Source of the DNA: Arcticibacter sp041902385 | GTDB lineage: Bacteria; Bacteroidota; Bacteroidia; Sphingobacteriales; Sphingobacteriaceae | Length of the DNA stretch: 64,000 bases | Direction: 5' to 3' | Assembly: GCF_041902385.1 (NCBI RefSeq) | Contig: NZ_CP169244.1 | Location: forward strand, 4,801,460 to 4,865,459 | In this document: positions 61,279 to 64,000 of the stretch, in pieces | How positions within the stretch are numbered: position 1 is the stretch's first letter | Layout of the letters: each line of letters starts with the position of its first letter | Notes under the pieces: model-generated | The model's database searches: none | What the model was told of the DNA's origin: nothing | What the model saw: only the letters and a program-made list of their open reading frames with translations | Program-made: the position numbers and the translations under genes

Positions 61279-61352
61279 TGGAGAATAACGGATTCGAACC
61301 GTTGACCCCCTGCGTGCAAGGCAGGTGCTCTAGCCAGCTGAGCTAATTCCCC
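61279..61352 (-). tRNA. tRNA-Ala (TGC)
   Basis: Cloverleaf on the minus strand starting GGGGAATTAGCTCAG. The anticodon loop CTTGCAC between CCTGC and GCAGG gives anticodon TGC. The 3' end is ATTCTCCA with no encoded CCA. Confidence 0.96.
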
Positions 61353-61359
61353 GTTTGAG

Positions 61360-61430
61360 TTTTCGAGTTCTAAGTCTTAAGTTGTACGTTGTAAGATTCT
61401 CTTACTACTTATTACTTACCACTTATTACT
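61360..61430. repeat. Heptad hairpin between tRNA-Ala and tRNA-Ile
   Basis: The left arm (GAGT, TAAGT, TAAGT, TACGT, TAAG, separated by two variable bases) pairs in exact register with the right arm across a 5-nt ATTCT loop. It is the cleanest of the set. Confidence 0.85.
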
Positions 61431-61440
61431 CCCTCGCCTG

Positions 61441-61515
61441 TAGTCCCGAGCAGATTTGAACTGCTGACCCCTACATTATCAGTGTAGTGCTCTAACCAAG
61501 CTGAGCTACGGGACT
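61441..61515 (-). tRNA. tRNA-Ile (GAT)
   Basis: Cloverleaf on the minus strand starting AGTCCCGTAGCTCAG. The anticodon loop CTGATAA between CTACA and TGTAG gives anticodon GAT. The acceptor AGTCCCG pairs with CGGGACT. Confidence 0.96.
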
Positions 61516-61589
61516 GTTTCTTCCAATCACGCCAGCCCTTCTGGCTATTGCCACCGATTCTGGCTTTCCTCTTTCGGGTTTTTTTAAGC

Positions 61590-61720
61590 TTTTAGTTATT
61601 AGCAGCTGGGTGTTGGCTTTCGCCTTCCCTCTTGCTTTTTGCTAAGTGCTTTTTCTCTTTTGTTTTTTTTGAAATGTCTTTTCTTCTCTCTAATAGCTAA
61701 CAGCTAACTGCTAATAACTA
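61590..61720. repeat. Heptad hairpin between tRNA-Ile and 16S
   Basis: The left arm near 61597-61625 (AGTTATTAGCAGCTGGG) and the right arm near 61690-61717 (units TAATAGC, TAACAGC, TAACTGC, TAATAAC) are inverted copies with about 21 of 28 positions paired. The units resemble those upstream of purM. Confidence 0.75.
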
Positions 61721-61761
61721 TTAAAAGAATATCCGTAGCATAACAGGCTCAATTCACCACT

Positions 61762-63284
<1,523 letters not shown>

Positions 63285-63551
63285 TGTAATGAAGTTTGTC
63301 TCTGACTCTATTTTCTCAAATAGAATCGTTTTTATTAATGCTATTCGATGAATTGACTTAGGATAACTTGTTTTTGTTTATAACAGATATTCCTACCTGT
63401 TATGCTACATGACATTTCTTTTTAAGAACTTTTGCGCCTCCCTCTCTCAGTTCGGCTTTTATCTAAATCCTTCCGGCTTTCCAGCCTTCCGTATTTTGAA
63501 TCTTTTCAGTTTCGCTCCCGGCGTCGCGCCGTTTGCTTCGTTTTGGGATTG

Positions 63552-63582
63552 CAAAGGTGAGAATCTTTTTCGAATTCTGCAA
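63552..63582 (-). promoter_or_regulatory. rRNA promoter nearest to 16S
   Basis: On the minus strand: TTG (63580-63582), a 20-bp spacer, then CACCTTTG (63552-63559), one mismatch from TANNTTTG. Confidence 0.7.
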
Positions 63583-63687
63583 GAAGTTTTTTTAATTTTC
63601 TTTTCGCTTTCTCTTCTCGTTTTCAATCTCTTAAGCCTTGCGCTTATTCCCTGTTTCCCTCTCGGAAAACCCCTCGTTTGGGGAGGG

Positions 63688-63718
63688 CAAAGATGAACAT
63701 CTTTTTTGATTTCTGCAA
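63688..63718 (-). promoter_or_regulatory. rRNA promoter, second from 16S
   Basis: TTG (63716-63718), a 20-bp spacer, then CATCTTTG (63688-63695) on the minus strand. Confidence 0.7.
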
Positions 63719-63826
63719 GAAGTATTTTTTATTTTCTTCTGCTTCTTTCTTTCCCGATTTTCATCCTCCTAAGCCTTGCGCTTATCCTCCTTTTTCTTCG
63801 AACCGAAGTCCGTCGTTTTGGGACTG

Positions 63827-63857
63827 CAAAGGTGAGAATCTTTTTTCGTTTCTGCAA
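63827..63857 (-). promoter_or_regulatory. rRNA promoter, third from 16S
   Basis: TTG (63855-63857), a 20-bp spacer, then CACCTTTG (63827-63834) on the minus strand. Confidence 0.7.
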
Positions 63858-63982
63858 GAAGTATTTTAAAATTATTTCTCGCTTCCCTTTTCGCTCTTTT
63901 TATGCGTGTAAACGCCTAAAATCACCTCTTCTCTACTTTCACCTTCAGATGGTCTTGCACCCTCTTTCCCGTTTGGGGACTG

Positions 63983-64000
63983 CAAAGATGCACACTTTTT
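63983..64000 (-). promoter_or_regulatory. rRNA promoter, fourth from 16S, cut by the window edge
   Basis: CATCTTTG (63983-63990) on the minus strand, in the same context (GCAGTCCCCAAAC downstream). Its -33 box would lie beyond base 64000. Confidence 0.55.

Larger units (their letters stand above)
63285..64000 (-). promoter_or_regulatory. rRNA operon leader and tandem promoter region
   Basis: No gene is present. The leader from 16S to about 63540 has a small hairpin (TCTATTTTCTCAAATAGA). From 63541 to the window edge, four related blocks 136-156 bp apart each carry a promoter reading toward 16S. Confidence 0.8.

Noticed and set aside
63409..63869. Two open frames upstream of 16S that share repeated peptides
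   Set aside because: The repeated peptides come from the tandem rRNA promoter blocks; there is no coding function.

Overview
The window comes from the chromosome of a Bacteroidota bacterium, most likely Sphingobacteriaceae (Pedobacter/Arcticibacter-like). Evidence: two SusC/SusD pairs, TANNTTTG-type -7 promoter boxes, a type III glutamine synthetase, an S46 dipeptidyl-peptidase, ISAon1- and IS1182-type insertion sequences, and an rRNA operon with tRNA-Ile/tRNA-Ala in the spacer. No species is claimed.

Layout. 1-576: 3' end of purL. 607-2327: an IS1182-family element sitting inside the purL terminator palindrome. 2.4-6.0 kb: small secreted proteins, a frameshifted lipoprotein, a TonB-C/TPR protein and a GH43 enzyme, with a probable recN scrap between them. 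6.7-8.25 kb: a small membrane gene cut by an ISAon1-type element. 8.3-21.9 kb: mostly housekeeping genes (tRNA-His, rnhA, fbp, a phosphoesterase, trmN6-like, VOC protein, tonB, glnN, purM, a DUF1905/OmdA protein, cvfB-like, S46 peptidase, cytochrome c). 22.0-53.8 kb: a DeoR-type regulator followed by a large locus that looks dedicated to peptidoglycan. 54.1-57.7 kb: glycerate kinase, a phosphodiesterase and a GH97 remnant. 57.8-64.0 kb: an rRNA operon on the minus strand (16S, tRNA-Ile, tRNA-Ala, 23S, 5S) with at least four tandem promoters upstream.

How the large locus works (inference from families and order). A 12-gene minus-strand run from 45,879 to 23,050 encodes SusC, SusD, a GHL10 glycosidase, a GH9 plus polysaccharide deacetylase, a metallophosphoesterase/PQQ-propeller protein, an NlpC/P60 endopeptidase, an L-Ala-D/L-Glu epimerase, a GH3 (NagZ-like)/beta-lactamase fusion, a class A-like serine hydrolase, MurQ, an SSS symporter and a FAD/Fe-S D-lactate-dehydrogenase-like oxidoreductase. 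A second run from 53,834 to 47,632 adds another SusC/SusD pair, a second class A-like serine hydrolase and a PGRP-type amidase. A NagX-like membrane protein lies between them. Together they could capture, import, dismantle and oxidise cell-wall fragments, including the D-lactate that MurQ releases. No MurNAc kinase is visible.

Two cautions and one unusual signal. (1) About ten genes are broken by one missing base, nearly always in a homopolymer, so most are probably uncorrected sequencing errors; I report such genes at full span. (2) rRNA ends are approximate. (3) Degenerate repeats with an exact 7-bp period occur in every rRNA spacer and several other intergenic gaps. In the spacers they fold into long hairpins of 5-bp helices separated by 2x2 mismatches, and the arrays flanking 23S could pair with each other as a processing stalk.
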